Shown here piece after piece: positions 39,901-50,900 of a stretch of DNA of 64,000 bases. The stretch is from Triplophysa rosa. Lineage: Eukaryota; Chordata; Actinopteri; Cypriniformes; Nemacheilidae. A model generated the notes under the pieces. The model ran no database searches and was not told the origin of the DNA. It worked only from the letters and a program-made list of their open reading frames with translations. The position numbers and the translations under genes were made by a program. The DNA is taken from the NCBI RefSeq assembly GCF_024868665.1, contig NC_079900.1, positions 23,307,039 to 23,371,038 on the forward strand, read 5' to 3'. The stretch's first letter is position 1. Each line of letters opens with the position of its first letter.

Positions 39901-41150
39901 TTTAGAAGATGAAAGAAAGATGCATGACTCTAGTTGCTGTAGGGTAGAAGCTGAATATTAACTACAATTTGTTTAAATAAATGTTGAACACAGTATGAAT
40001 TTGCAAAGCGCAAAGGTCTTTATCTTTGGGAAACATTAACCTTTACTGAATGACTGCTTACTGGACCAAGTCACAAAGGTCTTTAATATTCTGGTCTCTA
40101 AAATTGGATTCTGGTCGCTTCTTAAAGGAGTGATATGACACGGCTAAAACGAATGTTATAGTTTGTTTAGATGTAATGCAATGTATATACACGATTTTTT
40201 TCCACATACCATATAATATACCATATATCTCCTCTTTGCTCCGCCTCTCTGAAACGCGCAGATTTTTAACAAAACTCATGGCTCTGAAAAGCGAGGTGTG
40301 CTATGATTGGCCAGTTAACCAGTGCGTAGTGATTGGTGGAATACTGCAAGCGTGTGACGGAAGTGTAACGCCTCTTACCATATTTGGAACATCAGGTTCC
40401 AAAGCAATTGTACTGACTGTTGCGTATACATTTGGGCGGTCTTAGTCAACTCATACCACGAACTGACGTAGATTTGTGGGGGTGTGGTTACACGAGGCGT
40501 TTCAGGCAGGTCTGGGTGAGCATTCGCTTTTAGATAGAATGCATCTTTTGTTCCCACACTTTCATTTGTGCAATTTCACGTGTCTAATACATGCACAGGC
40601 AACTTAAAACACACCAAAGACACAGAAAAACAAGTATTCGCGCCATATGACCCCTTTAAGCATAAATCCCCATTTCATTATTCATCAGTAAAAAAAACTG
40701 TTTCATGTCTGGATAACATTAGTTTAACGTTGTTTAATGTTGATAATATGTTGAAATCTGTGACCGTAAATATGAACAAGCAAACACCACTAATATTACA
40801 AACAATGATCTCTCAATCGAATATAATTCATAGAACATCTTTCAAGGTTTGTACTTCTCAAAAATGTGTGACATGAATTGACCGTTGAAAAAAGTATTTC
40901 TCATGTGAAACTGTTCAATGGTCATTCATTTGGTTTAAGTCAAGCTTTATCTCTGCTTTAGCCACCTCCCACATACGAAGAGAGCATTCGTCAGTCCGTC
41001 CAGTCCATCGACGTCCCCTCTGATATCCTGACACCTGAAGAGCCTTCCCACGCTCCACCTCCAGCCTCTGAACCCTGTACAGATTTGCCTGCATATGAAG
41101 CTCTACCTCACATCACAGACTCGCAAAACCCCAGCGACACTGTTCATTAA
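33903..41150 (+). CDS. Single-pass membrane protein with PPxY/LPxY motifs, 5 exons, complete
   Basis: Exons 33903-33978, 34406-34515, 38023-38115, 38204-38374 and 40962-41150 join in phase with GT-AG borders to give 212 residues. A short Ser/Thr-rich N-terminus without a signal peptide is followed by one hydrophobic segment (about 21-43, ending LLCIVYR) and a juxtamembrane CC-KK cluster. The long cytoplasmic tail carries PPQY (65-68), LPSY (118-121), PPTY (152-155) and LPAY (192-195), the kind of sites that recruit WW domains of NEDD4-family ubiquitin ligases. The family is not recognised. Mammals have TMEM92, a small membrane protein with PPPPY motifs, next to XYLT2, so a distant TMEM92 counterpart is possible; similarity outside the motifs is weak. 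It is divergent from xylt2. Two related TTAA MITEs lie in its last intron and an unexplained minus-strand ORF pair in intron 2. Confidence 0.8.
35319..36396 (-). other. Unexplained minus-strand ORF pair with ITIM-like motif
   Basis: Two open frames lie in intron 2 of the plus-strand membrane-protein gene. The first (start 36396, stop 35923, 157 codons) begins MAEILTSLTVTYVDLSHH; VTYVDL fits the ITIM pattern. The second (35555-35319, 78 codons) is charged (EEMQKHHGVVKIDMG..., TTETEQEKE). No transmembrane segment, lectin or Ig domain is visible, and the later part of the first frame looks less gene-like. They may be exons of a small immune gene, a pseudogene or chance. The upstream 36449-36474 segment carries regulatory-looking motifs. 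Confidence 0.25.
36449..36474 (-). promoter_or_regulatory. CRE and ISRE-like motifs upstream of the minus-strand ORF
   Basis: A perfect CRE palindrome TGACGTCA (36449-36456) and GAAACTGAAA (36465-36474), an exact match to the ISRE core GAAANNGAAA, lie 50-80 bases upstream of the ATG at 36396 in the minus orientation. Either could occur by chance; together they look like an interferon-responsive promoter. Confidence 0.35.
36475..38022. other. Intron 2 remainder, nothing recognised
   Basis: AT-rich intronic sequence without supported exons or clear transposon ends. Confidence 0.4.
38391..38951. mobile_element. 561-bp TTAA element, copy 1
   Basis: Ends AGGGGTGATATGACATGG and CCATATGACCCCT are flanked by TTAA (38387-38390 and 38952-38955). 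It inserted 12 bases after the exon 4 splice donor of the membrane-protein gene. Frames that look similar between this copy and the next are transposon sequence, not exons. Confidence 0.88.
38956..40121. other. Intron 4, nothing recognised
   Basis: No exon, RNA or repeat ends are visible; the 127-codon frame at 39090-39473 has no domain. Confidence 0.4.
40126..40655. mobile_element. 530-bp TTAA element, copy 2
   Basis: Same family and orientation as 38391-38951, with high identity over almost the full length and small deletions; TTAA at 40122-40125 and 40656-40659. The termini resemble piggyBac/Kolobok-type derivatives. Confidence 0.88.
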
Positions 41151-43600
41151 CACGGGACTCGTGGGAATGTAAAGAGAAAGACTGCAATCGGCTCTCAGTG
41201 TAAATGAACACAGTCATCATCGTCCTGACGTCCGATCGCTCGACTGATGGCCAGACCAACACTAGCAAAAACGTGGACGTCAAGTCGCTGTGTTTACAGA
41301 AAACTGCACAAGTAGGACGTGACTTGCTTATGCAGTACCTTGCACTACACTACCAGACGAGACAGACCACTACTTGAAAGAGGGAAGAGAAAAATGAGAA
41401 ACAATATGAAACCCACAATGCAAAACAAAATGAACTCGTACTTTATGCATATTGTTCATCAAAATGCAAAAAACTTGAAAGACTGACACCACAAATCATG
41501 TGGCCTGTGATGTTATTGTTCAACACAGAGTTTCCACACTTAAAAAAGAGACATGCATGATAACCGGATGGGTTTATTATAAAAACTGTGCGAGAGAACA
41601 TACTGTGCAAACACATTCACAAAGAGCAAATTTGATCTTTATTTCAGAGCTGAGCATACAGGATTTATATTTGATAATACATGACGTAGCATGATTTTTG
41701 TATCATGGGACCTAACGTAATATTATTTTCAGTGTAAAAACTCATTACATTTCGATTATGGACACTTTTTATGTTTACAATAAGATCAGGAACAGATTAT
41801 AAAGTATTTAAGGTTCAATTTCATGTTATCTTTAACTTTTGCAGGCTGCATGTTCTTCAAAGTAGCTATTGATGTTCTGTTTGCACTAATAGGGATAAAC
41901 AAGCCATGTTTCGATATAACAGGGAAGGTCTTTTCGTTCTCTGATCTTTAACATGTTTTCTAAATTCGTTTCTGTGTAGCTAGAACAAATTTTAGGCATG
42001 AATCATTTTAACCAAACTGTGCTTTGGTTTTTCTGTGAATGTATGTGTGTGTGTGTGTGTGTTGTTTTCTACACAACATGAATCATAAATTATGTTTGTC
42101 AAATCTTTCTTTTTCTAATGATCCTTTATGCATGTGCTCAATGTTTCCTTGTAAATAACTATGTCAAACACTGAGACTGTTGAAATGCGTTGTTTTAAAG
42201 TGTTTTAAACCCGTGCCTGTGGGGTTGAGTCACACCAAAGTTTGTTTCCCATTAGTTCTGGATTTTTTTCATTATTTTAAATACAGTACTCATAGCCAGA
42301 GAACTCAAACGTTTGCATACACAAACTAAATTCAAAAGACTTTCATGTGTATGGAGTTTGACTTCACATGTGTTCTCAATGTCCTCTGCGGACAGTTTTG
42401 CATCTTTCAAAAGCAGTTGTGAAAAATGTCCTTTGACAACCAGGCTCTGTTGATACAAACCTTAGTTGTAAATGTAAGGGAATTGTCAGTAAGGGTTTTC
42501 TTAACCTAAAGGGATAATGTGTTGTATTAAAGTTATTTATCGCAGTAATAAGTATATAATGATATGGGCATGATGGAATTCATTAAAAACAAAATAATGT
42601 TTTTTGCCTGACCACAGGGAACGTTATAGTGAAATTGTGCCCACTAGTGGTCATTTTATGAACTGACACCTCTAACCATTCTAACAGCTAATCACTAATT
42701 CTAGCTAATGGAAACACAAAGACTGAAAGTAGTTTGAAGTGTAGGTCTTCGGCTCTTATAGTGTGTTCTTCATTGTGCTGACAGATGTCTTAAAGACAAC
42801 AGAGACGTGTCTTCTGTTCATTAAGCAGCACAGCTGGGGTCTGAATCTCAGCAGACATACAATGCAGACTGAGTGACATGTGTCAATCAGATGAGTACAC
42901 GCTCAATGTGTCTTCCCTTCCTCTTTCCAATAGACATCAGGTCATTGGTCCTGTAAATGAGTGCTTATAAGGAGGATTTGAACAGGAAATGCTTGCTTTG
43001 TTTTTTGGCAAGTGTTTGGTTTTCTGTAATGTTTTTTATTCATTTTGACAGGCAACAGCAAATGTATCCTTGATTTCTGTAATCCTAAAGTTAACACAGT
43101 TTTTCATTTTTGTAGATACCGTTCATTATTTCAACATTAATAAGACGAATCTGATCCTATCAGATTATTTGCATGTTAGTTGTACTAAATTATCTGACAA
43201 AATTGTTTTAATGAACTTTAATTCTTTTTTAAAAGTGCTCTTTATTAACGTAATAAAAATGTATTACATTATTAATGTTTGCAAAAAACTAGTAACTTTT
43301 GCTGTGTGAGTGTGCTGGCTGGCGTCTTTTACCTCACTTTAAAACCTATAAAAATAAAAGCTTTAAAAACTAATAAAACTTTTTCGAAAAACCTTGAGCA
43401 AATCGTTGCAAAAAAAGTATTTTGCTTAATAGTTTCTTTTTTAAATATTTTATTTTGTTTTGCAATATTGTGTTATTTTACAAATAGGCTATATATGTGG
43501 CATAGATTTATGTCTTTTGTTTCCCACCAGGCAAAAACATAACCGTATTGTGAAGGTCATACTGTACATTTTCGTAAATAAATATAAAATTATCTTATTG
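41151..43600 (+). other. Probable 3' UTR of the membrane-protein gene
   Basis: Non-coding, AT-rich sequence after the TAA at 41148-41150. AATAAA signals occur at 43353-43358 and 43577-43582, so the mRNA could run close to the next gene. A short (TG)n tract lies near 42045. The true end cannot be decided by eye. Confidence 0.35.
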
Positions 43601-43749
43601 GTTGGCCAATTTCAAAAGTAAAATAATAATAATTTATTAGAGTCACTGATATCCTTAATCAACAAATTTTTTTAAACATGCTGGTATTTTCATACCATAT
43701 TTGTCATCTAGAGATGTAATTAATTAAATAAAAGCGAAAAGTCTCTGGC

Positions 43750-43947
43750 CACAACAAACATGGCGCCGCCTTCACGCCACATCCGCTTTCGGAAATACCC
43801 GAATCCTGTTCGCTCGTGTCCGGCTCCGTGAATTCATTGTATGTAAACAAGGTCAAGCGTTCAATGCAGTATTCACTCGTCACACTTACTTGACGAGTTT
43901 ATCTCTTGAGAACAATCCATCCAACACAGATACAGCACAAAGACAAG
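43750..43947 (+). other. Non-coding first exon of the PRY-SPRY gene
   Basis: A CpG-richer segment ending in a good donor (GACAAG followed by GTAGGA at 43948). It holds short upstream ORFs, including a 23-residue one at 43760-43831 that begins at ATGGCGCCGCC, so translation is expected to start in the next exon. The transcription start is inferred; ACATGGCG near 43759 resembles a YY1-type initiator motif. Confidence 0.45.
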
Positions 43948-44972
43948 GTAGGACGATCATTGCGAAGATAAATATGTTGCAATGCATGCTGGTTTATTTT
44001 CTATAAGACTATTCTTGCAAACATTTTTCTTATATACGGCATGAAAGAGGAAGCATGGCATTGTTTACATATGTGTGAAGATCATTATGTATTGTGTTGA
44101 CTCTAAAATGTCATTCAAGGGCATTGCCTCATCATTATACATGATGACAGTCAGATCTTGTGCAGTGCACTAAAGTCATGTGTCTGGACTGCTTTTACTG
44201 CCTCAGTCAAAAATTGTATTCCTTATGATGATACATTTTTATACAGTGTTTAGAGCTGCAGCATGCATTATCATTTTTAACAGATGTGCACAAAATGATG
44301 GCATGTATGGAATTCCTGTGAATAAAAAAATTCTAGAAAATGCCTTCAGAATGAAACAATAGTGTCATATTTTTGGTATGTTCAGTGATTAATTGAGTTG
44401 ATAGACTTACAAAAGTATTTTTGCTTCTTTATTCATGTCTTATTATTACATGTTACATTATTACATGTTGAACTGTGTTAGAGCATCTGTTTGGATAATC
44501 CTCCACAAGACTGATCACATGCTGACTGTACCTGCTGATCAGAGCCGTGCGTGTGTCTCACGTTCCTTCTATGTCCACTGGCTCTTATCTACATTTAAAT
44601 AAAAGACAAGTAGGTTTTAAATGCCCCAAAACCATGTTCCGTAAACATCAGAACAATTGTTTATCATACTGTTGACCATGTGGTTTTGTGTTGTATCAAC
44701 ACTTAAATCTTACAGGTATTGAGGTCAAGGGTAAGGTGTCGACTTGAATTTCAAGTTAATCATTTATCTGTTGTGAAAGTGTTGGGTTGACATTTATGTT
44801 CCTACATAAGTGTTTTTTTAAACCAGCAAAAGAACGTGACAAGACCAATATTTTTGGATTGTTCTGTCTCTGACTTTCTAGTAACCACGAACCTTGAAAG
44901 GTCAAGACTTTTTTATGCCAAAATGATGCTGTTATTTTTTCTCTTCAAGGATTTTTTCGAGCACCAGCAAAG

Positions 44973-47900
44973 ATGATGCAGTGTCTTCAGTTTCTGGTTG
45001 AACCAACTAAGAACGTCACCATCAAGTTTAAGGTACCTTCTTACTTCAACAAGCTTTTTTGGAAAAACAAAATGATAAAATAGTGTTTGTAGCAATATAA
45101 ACTTATACAATATACAACAATATACAACAATATACTGGCATAATGGAGTTTTGTCCCTCTTTTGTTTCCTTAAGCACAAAAGTGAGATACAGTAAATGGC
45201 TTTTTTGCTGGTCATTATGATGTCAGTAGCTGTGAGTCAGAGAGATTTTCTGCTTATTCTGTCATCATTTACTCACCTTCGATCTGTATAAATGTCTTTG
45301 TTCTGATGAACACAGAGAAAGATATTTGGAAGAATGCTTGTAACCAAACAGATCTTGCCCCCCATTGACTCCCATAGTAGGAAAAATTACTTTATCTATT
45401 TTATTTTTGTTCTGTTGAACACAAAAGAAGACATTTTGAAGAATGTAGGACAGCAAACAGTTCTGGGGCACTTTTGACTACCATTGTATTTTTTCCTCCT
45501 ATGGGAGTCAATGGGGGGGCAAGATCTGTCTGGTTAAGCGCATTCTTCCAAATATCTTTCTCTGTGTTTATCAGAACAAAGACATTTATACAGATTTGGA
45601 ACAACTCGAAGGTGAGTAAATGATGACAGAATTTTCATTTTTGGGTGAAGTATCCCTTTAACTGGATGCAAGAAAAACACAAGAAGTAGAACGCGTTACG
45701 CATGAGCCGCATTTCAATTAAAACGCTCTTTTATAAATAAACATCATTTACACTCATTTTAAAAGTCTTCTGTCAAACGCAGAAGGAGGTGTTAGACAGA
45801 ATATCTGAGCAGCTCTTTTCCACCCTTATGAAAATAATCACCGATTTTTTAATGGCCAGGAGTTTCGTAAGAAGTCGAAGAATGAGAAGCGAGAACCTCT
45901 GGATGAGAGCCAGCAGTTCATTGTGAATCTAGCGCAGGATCTGCGCAGAGTTTGTCAGGTACGGACACAGGTCTACCATTAAACATCACATATGATGATG
46001 ATCATGCACATATTCACTGAGACATGAACTCATGGATGTTGTCATGATGGTTGTAGAGGTCGGAGGTGTTGGATTATATCTCCAGCTGTGAAGATGTTTG
46101 GCCCATCCTCACCTGTAGGGCCGTCATTCTGGAGTGTGCTTCTGTGTTAGAGAGCAAGGTACTGAATGTTAAACTTCATCCCAACTGAGTTTAAAACATT
46201 TTTCTGAAATGCGATGCAAACAACCAATTAGAATGTATTTGATAAATGAATGTGTGATTACGTCTGATCATATTTATTCATCATTTAATACTGCTTTCAA
46301 GTTCTTCTGAGAAGTAACTGCAACATGATATCTATTTAAGAGATTATGATATATCGAAGAGAATTGTACGTATAGTTACCAACTCGCATCGCGCTTTACA
46401 CAACATGTACAGTTACTGTGCGTGGTTCTGGTCCAATGAGATTTTACTGTGCGCGGGGCTACCCATAATGTCAAAAGGAGAAAGTGATTGACAGAATGTC
46501 CTGGCACACAATGCCAGTTTCAACTGGTTAGAACTAAAAATCTTAACATGGGGGAATACTGGTTCACTTGATGCTGCTGCGATACACGAAGGCTCCCGCT
46601 GGAGGAGGGGCTTCTCATTGCAGTGCATTCTGGGATTGCATATTGTGAGCACATGTTGAAATCAGACAAAAAAAATACAGAGCTGGAATCTCATCCTGTA
46701 TTGTTGTAACAGAAGAGACCAATGCAGACAGACAGATGGCCAGAGATAAGTGACTGGAAAGATCTGGATTTGACCGGTGAGCAGAACGTTGAGAGTGCCA
46801 AGAGAGTCATTCTTACCTGGACCAAAGACCTGAGAGCCCAACCTGAGGTACACAAACACTTATCTTCCATCCACAGCCATTTTATAATCTGAGGACAGGT
46901 GCTAATATACTGTCGATGTATTGGTGTAGATAGTCATGTGTTCGCTCTCACTTTATAGCAAAGTGTGTGGCCTGGAGAGCGGCTGGTGGTGGCTTTGGAT
47001 GATTTTGAGAATCACTGGAGAAGAGGACACTTGGCTACTCTTCAGTCGGCCATGGAGCTGGTGTTCTGGGCTCTCCTCAACAAAGAACTAGACAAGGTTC
47101 AGCAAAAATAAAATGAAGTCCCATGTACATTCAGTGCATTAGCTGCTTTATTGTCACAACAAATGTATTTATTTGTCTTATTTCTTTGTTTGCTTAGGAG
47201 AACATTCCCCAAAAGTGGCTTATGTGGAAACAGAGGAGCCAAAACGTCGGTCAGATCATCTCTTTGGTGTCCTAAATATCATGAGAAATTTAATGTAGTG
47301 AGCAATACGTGTCCGGTAGTATGGACATTTTACGCAGGGTATTCCAAATGGCAAATTCTAAGTATCTTTAAAATGTCTTTATATTGTTATATTTTTATTT
47401 CAATTTTATTTTGTGTTTTTATTCAGGCGCCGCCCCCTATATTCCTTACACATGTGAGTTACCTGCTTTTGGTCTGTCCACCTGAATTGATATTTCAGAC
47501 AACTTTAAAGGGATATTTTACACAAAAATACAAATTCTGTAATTTCGTTACTGCACTCTCATGTCGTTCAAAACCTTCAGTGAAACACAAAAGAAGATAT
47601 TTTGATAAACGTGGTTTTGTGTTCATACAATGGAAGTCAAGTGTTGTTTGGTAACTAACATTTTTCAAAAAATCTTCTTTTGTGTTCTGCAGAGGAAAAA
47701 AAATCACACAGGTTTGGAATGACATGAGGGTGAATAAATGATTTTAATTTTTCGTATCATTTTAAGGTAACTGGACAGTAATAAGACTCACATTGATCTG
47801 TTTTCTTTTATTCAGTGTGGCACTGGATCTGTGATGTCGGAGGTAAGGCATTGGCTCTGTTCTAAAATTTAGTGAGTTTTATTGTTGTCTAGTGTCTTGA

Positions 47901-50900
47901 TAGACAGCCCCCTACCTAGGCAACATATAACTCAGGCAGCAACTCTGCATCATACAAACATTACCATGTTGTCAAGACAATGGCACAAGACTCTAATAAC
48001 AATAAAACACGTCACATACAACTAACAGTTTATTTAATTAGATTAATTTTAATTATACAACGAAATCATGTTTTTCACTATTGCAATGCATTATGGGATT
48101 GCATGTGATGCAGACTTAGCATATGGCCTAAAGTAGGGCTGGGCGATATGGCAAAAAAGTAAACGCGATAGTTTTTTTCTATATTGATCGATAACGATAT
48201 TTATTTCGATATATATTTAATTTAAAAAATGTATTTAAAAGAATCTATTTTAAATACAGTTTATTAACAAAAGTTAACCTTTAACCAGTTAAAATTCAAT
48301 TAAATGAATGCACTGTTGCAACACAGAGGATATTAGGCCATAAACAACATGTACCAGTTCATTCAGTCTCATTTTGACTCAATTGACTCGTTAAGTAAAG
48401 GCAGTGTTCATTCACTACATTCAACCAATGAAAGGGCTCCGTTACTGTGTACATTCGAACGCTATTGGCTCAGCACCTGCGCACATACATAACGCTGCAA
48501 TAATGTCTTGCTCGAGTAGTGGGATTCATTCAATGTATTCCGTGAACCTTAAAGTAGTGATGGGAAGTTCGGATCATTTTACTGACTGGGATCTTTGAGT
48601 CTCGTTCAACAAAATTAACGAATCTTTTTTCGAGTCATATCGTTCATTTCGTTCATTTTAGCAAAATATAATTAAAATGTTACATGTTACTTTCCTAACA
48701 CATCTACTACTTATGCAATATGGAGGACTAAACCTGCAAAAATTATAAATAAATGAATGTATAAATAAATAAATATATAAACGAATAAATGTAATAATAT
48801 GAAAATAAATACAGGAATGAATGGTTTGATAAAACAAAATAATTCGTTTTAGCTATTATTGATCTTAGCTTTAACTTTTCTTTTCATTTTTTAAATTGAT
48901 TTATTATTTTTTGTGTCCATTTTTTATTATTATTATTTTTTTTAGATTATTTTATTTATCATTTCCTTTTATTTTTACATTTATTTATTTATACGTTTAT
49001 TTATTTTTATATTTATTTATTATCGCATGTATTTATTTCCACTTTTATTTATTTATTCTTGAATTTATTCTTACTTTTTTGTGTCTTGTATGATAATTAG
49101 ATGGGTTGGTCTTGCCTACTATTGGTTCAGCTAGATTGAAGCTTTGATCGATTACTCTTGACTTGTTTTGGACTAACGTCACGTCACTCACTGATCTTTG
49201 CTTCGTGTATAACGTTAAGTAACTATGGCGGGCGCACAATTAGCTAGAGAGTTACAGCATTTAGCCAATGAAGTCGATAACCATGATCAAATGACTTGTG
49301 TCATTTAGATTAGGTGCCTTATTGAGTGTTTATTACAGATTGACGGCGAGATAAATGACAAAGTTCTTCAAAATCTGTGCGAGTCAGGGGGTGCTAAGGT
49401 GGTGACCAAGTTCCGGTTACAGGTCCTCTGCCAAAGAGGTGCATGAACGACCTCAGCAGATTCGTCGATTCTGAAAGCACAAGACGACTTGATATTAAGA
49501 TGTCTAATAAACACAGACTTTCTTGTTACATTATTTTGACATTTTTGTTAAGATTGCAAATTATGGTATGATCGCCCGTAACGGCTGAAGCGAGGTGAAA
49601 AAATAAATAAAGCGATTTGACACGGGATTCGTACCCACAATAAAGCGAGGCAGCGTGTCACTACGGTAACAATCACACTAAGCTATTTCGCAAGCTAGCT
49701 GCTGGGATCTTTGCAATAATATCAAGATGTCACACAACAATATGCAGCTGGATGAATCAAGGGAATATGCCCGTTTTAACTTGTGACCTCTGTGTTATTT
49801 ATCTCTTATGGAATGTAGTTTACGAGTACCGTTTAGTAACCACGTCTTTTTAGAAGGAATGGTTTCCATTTGATGGCCCCTGTAGTGAAAGAACGATGCT
49901 CATTACTACCGTGTTAACTTGTGACTTAAGTTCACTATGTCTCAATTCATTTACATTATGTTACATCATGTTACATTAAATCTTTACGCTTTTTCTAACC
50001 GAAAGGCTGCTTATAACTTCACTTTGACAAGCGTTAGCTGCGACTTTATCACTAGTTAAACCTTATTACATTTGTGCTTTATGATTTTCACCAGTTGAAC
50101 TGTAACGCCACCATAGCACCCTCTGACTCGCACAGACTTTGAATGTGCTGCAAAGAGGCTAACAACCGAGGGAGAACTTTGTCATTTATCTCGCCGTCAA
50201 TCTGTAATAAATCATCAATAAGTGCATCTAATCTGAATGACACATAGTCATTTGATGCATGGTTATCGACTTCATTGGCTAAATGCTGTAACTCTCTAGC
50301 TAATTGTGCGCCCGCCATAGTTACTTAACGTTATACACGAAGCAAACGATCAGTGAGTGACGTGACGTTAGTCCAAAACAAGTCAAGAGTAATCGATCAA
50401 ACGCTTCAATCTACGCTGAACCAATAGTAGGCAAGACCAACCCATCTAATTATCATACAAGACACAGAAAAGTAAGAATAAATCAAGAATAAATAAATAA
50501 AAGTGGAAATAAATACATGCGATAATAAATAAATATAAAAATAAATAAACGTATAAATAAATAAATGTAAAAATAAAAGGAAAGATAAATAAAATAATCT
50601 AAAAATAAAAATAATAATAATAAAAATAATTAAAAATGGACACAAAAAATAATAAATCAATTTAAAAAATGAAAAGAAAAGTTAAAGCTAAGATCAATAA
50701 TAGCTAAAACGAATTATTTTGTTTTATCAAACCATTCATTCCTGTATTTATTTTCATATTATTACATTTATTCGTTTATATATTTATTTATTTATACATT
50801 TATTTATTTATAATTTTTGCAGGTTTTGTCCTCCATATGCATCTTATGGTAACAACCTAACTATCTAACATCTAAACTACTATGATTGTTAAAATATGAT

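Larger units (their letters stand above)
48719..50837. mobile_element. Foldback DNA transposon, copy 2 (2,119 bp), inverted
   Basis: Same ends (TATGGAGGACTAAACCTGC) and arms as 18827-20970 but in the opposite orientation: arm B is on the left, arm A on the right. Flanks ATGCAA and ATGCAT suggest a slightly degraded 6-bp duplication. Arm B's frame (from 49226) is broken by small deletions; arm A's is intact. Confidence 0.85.

Noticed and set aside
38496..40557. Matching frames LSETRRF...CYDWPVNQC in two places
   Set aside because: Both lie inside copies of the same TTAA element, so the similarity is transposon identity and not duplicated exons.
46413..46859. Minus-strand ORFs of 79 and 65 codons
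   Set aside because: They are intronic or antisense to an exon of the plus-strand PRY-SPRY gene and lack any domain.
47151..47654. 167-codon plus-strand ORF
   Set aside because: It starts in an intron, crosses PRY-SPRY gene exon sequence out of frame and ends in a MITE.
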